A stretch of 64,000 bases of DNA from Onchocerca lupi (Eukaryota; Nematoda; Chromadorea; Rhabditida; Onchocercidae). The notes beneath the pieces are model-generated. The model did not search any database. It had not been told where the DNA came from and saw nothing but the letters and a program-made list of their open reading frames with translations. The position numbers and the translations under genes are program-made. Of this stretch, positions 63,893 through 64,000 are shown one piece after another. The stretch lies in the NCBI GenBank assembly GCA_028564675.1, contig JAOVVO010000362.1, positions 1-64,000 on the forward strand, read 5' to 3'. Every line of letters starts with the position of its first letter. The first letter of the stretch is position 1.

Positions 63893-64000
63893 CTTTCAGG
63901 AAATTAAAACCTACATCTTTTCAGTTACAAAATTCCAACCTGATCCCAAAATCACTTTATCTCTTAAAACAGTGCACAGCTGCACAGTTTCATAGATGAA

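Noticed and set aside
1..64000. CRISPR arrays, tRNA or rRNA genes, spliced-leader RNA genes, prokaryotic insertions
   Set aside because: I looked for their hallmarks and saw none; the sequence reads as eukaryotic nuclear DNA throughout, and I could not run a covariance search.

Overview
The window is nuclear DNA of a nematode, most likely a filarial or other spirurid (clade III) worm. It is strongly AT-rich, and its genes are split into many short exons by mostly small introns with a nematode-type TTTCAG acceptor. The gene set fits: collagen lysyl hydroxylases, an SXP/RAL-2 protein, a secreted ShK-domain protein, a nematode-style CYP2-like P450 and a tandem CCCH zinc-finger protein. Exon models were built by eye from splice consensus, reading phase and family conservation. 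Each complete model sums to a whole number of codons.

Layout. 2.5-15.3 kb (+): two tandem procollagen lysyl hydroxylase (PLOD/LET-268) genes with 16 exons each. Copy A keeps both the glycosyltransferase and hydroxylase motifs; copy B keeps the hydroxylase site but has lost most glycosyltransferase motifs. 16.0-20.9 kb (+): MTO1/GidA, a mitochondrial tRNA wobble-uridine modification enzyme. 24.3-28.2 kb (-): a doublecortin-domain protein with a very long disordered tail. 31.6-34.1 kb (+): a secreted protein joining a ShK domain to a nitrobindin-like (THAP4-type) domain. 34.1-44.6 kb: a gene-poor block with mobile-element debris, including a BEL/Pao-like pol remnant, an LTR-like repeat, and a compact inverted repeat built from Argonaute PIWI-domain fragments. 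44.6-46.1 kb (+): SXP/RAL-2 (DUF148) protein. 46.6-50.3 kb (+): cytochrome P450. 51.3-52.9 kb (+): small secreted acidic orphan. 53.9-58.8 kb (+): ABHD17-like alpha/beta hydrolase with a changed oxyanion region. 61.1-61.6 kb: LTR-like repeat. 62.2-63.5 kb (+): tandem CCCH zinc-finger protein.

The genes do not form one pathway. The PLOD pair would act in the ER on collagen IV and cuticle collagens. The SXP, ShK-nitrobindin and orphan proteins enter the secretory route. MTO1 acts in mitochondria, the P450 at the ER membrane, and the ABHD17-like protein probably on membranes. The most unusual element is the Argonaute-derived inverted repeat at 35.76-36.59 kb. Its ~400-bp arms are separated by only ~35 bp, so any transcript would fold into long dsRNA matching an Argonaute gene.
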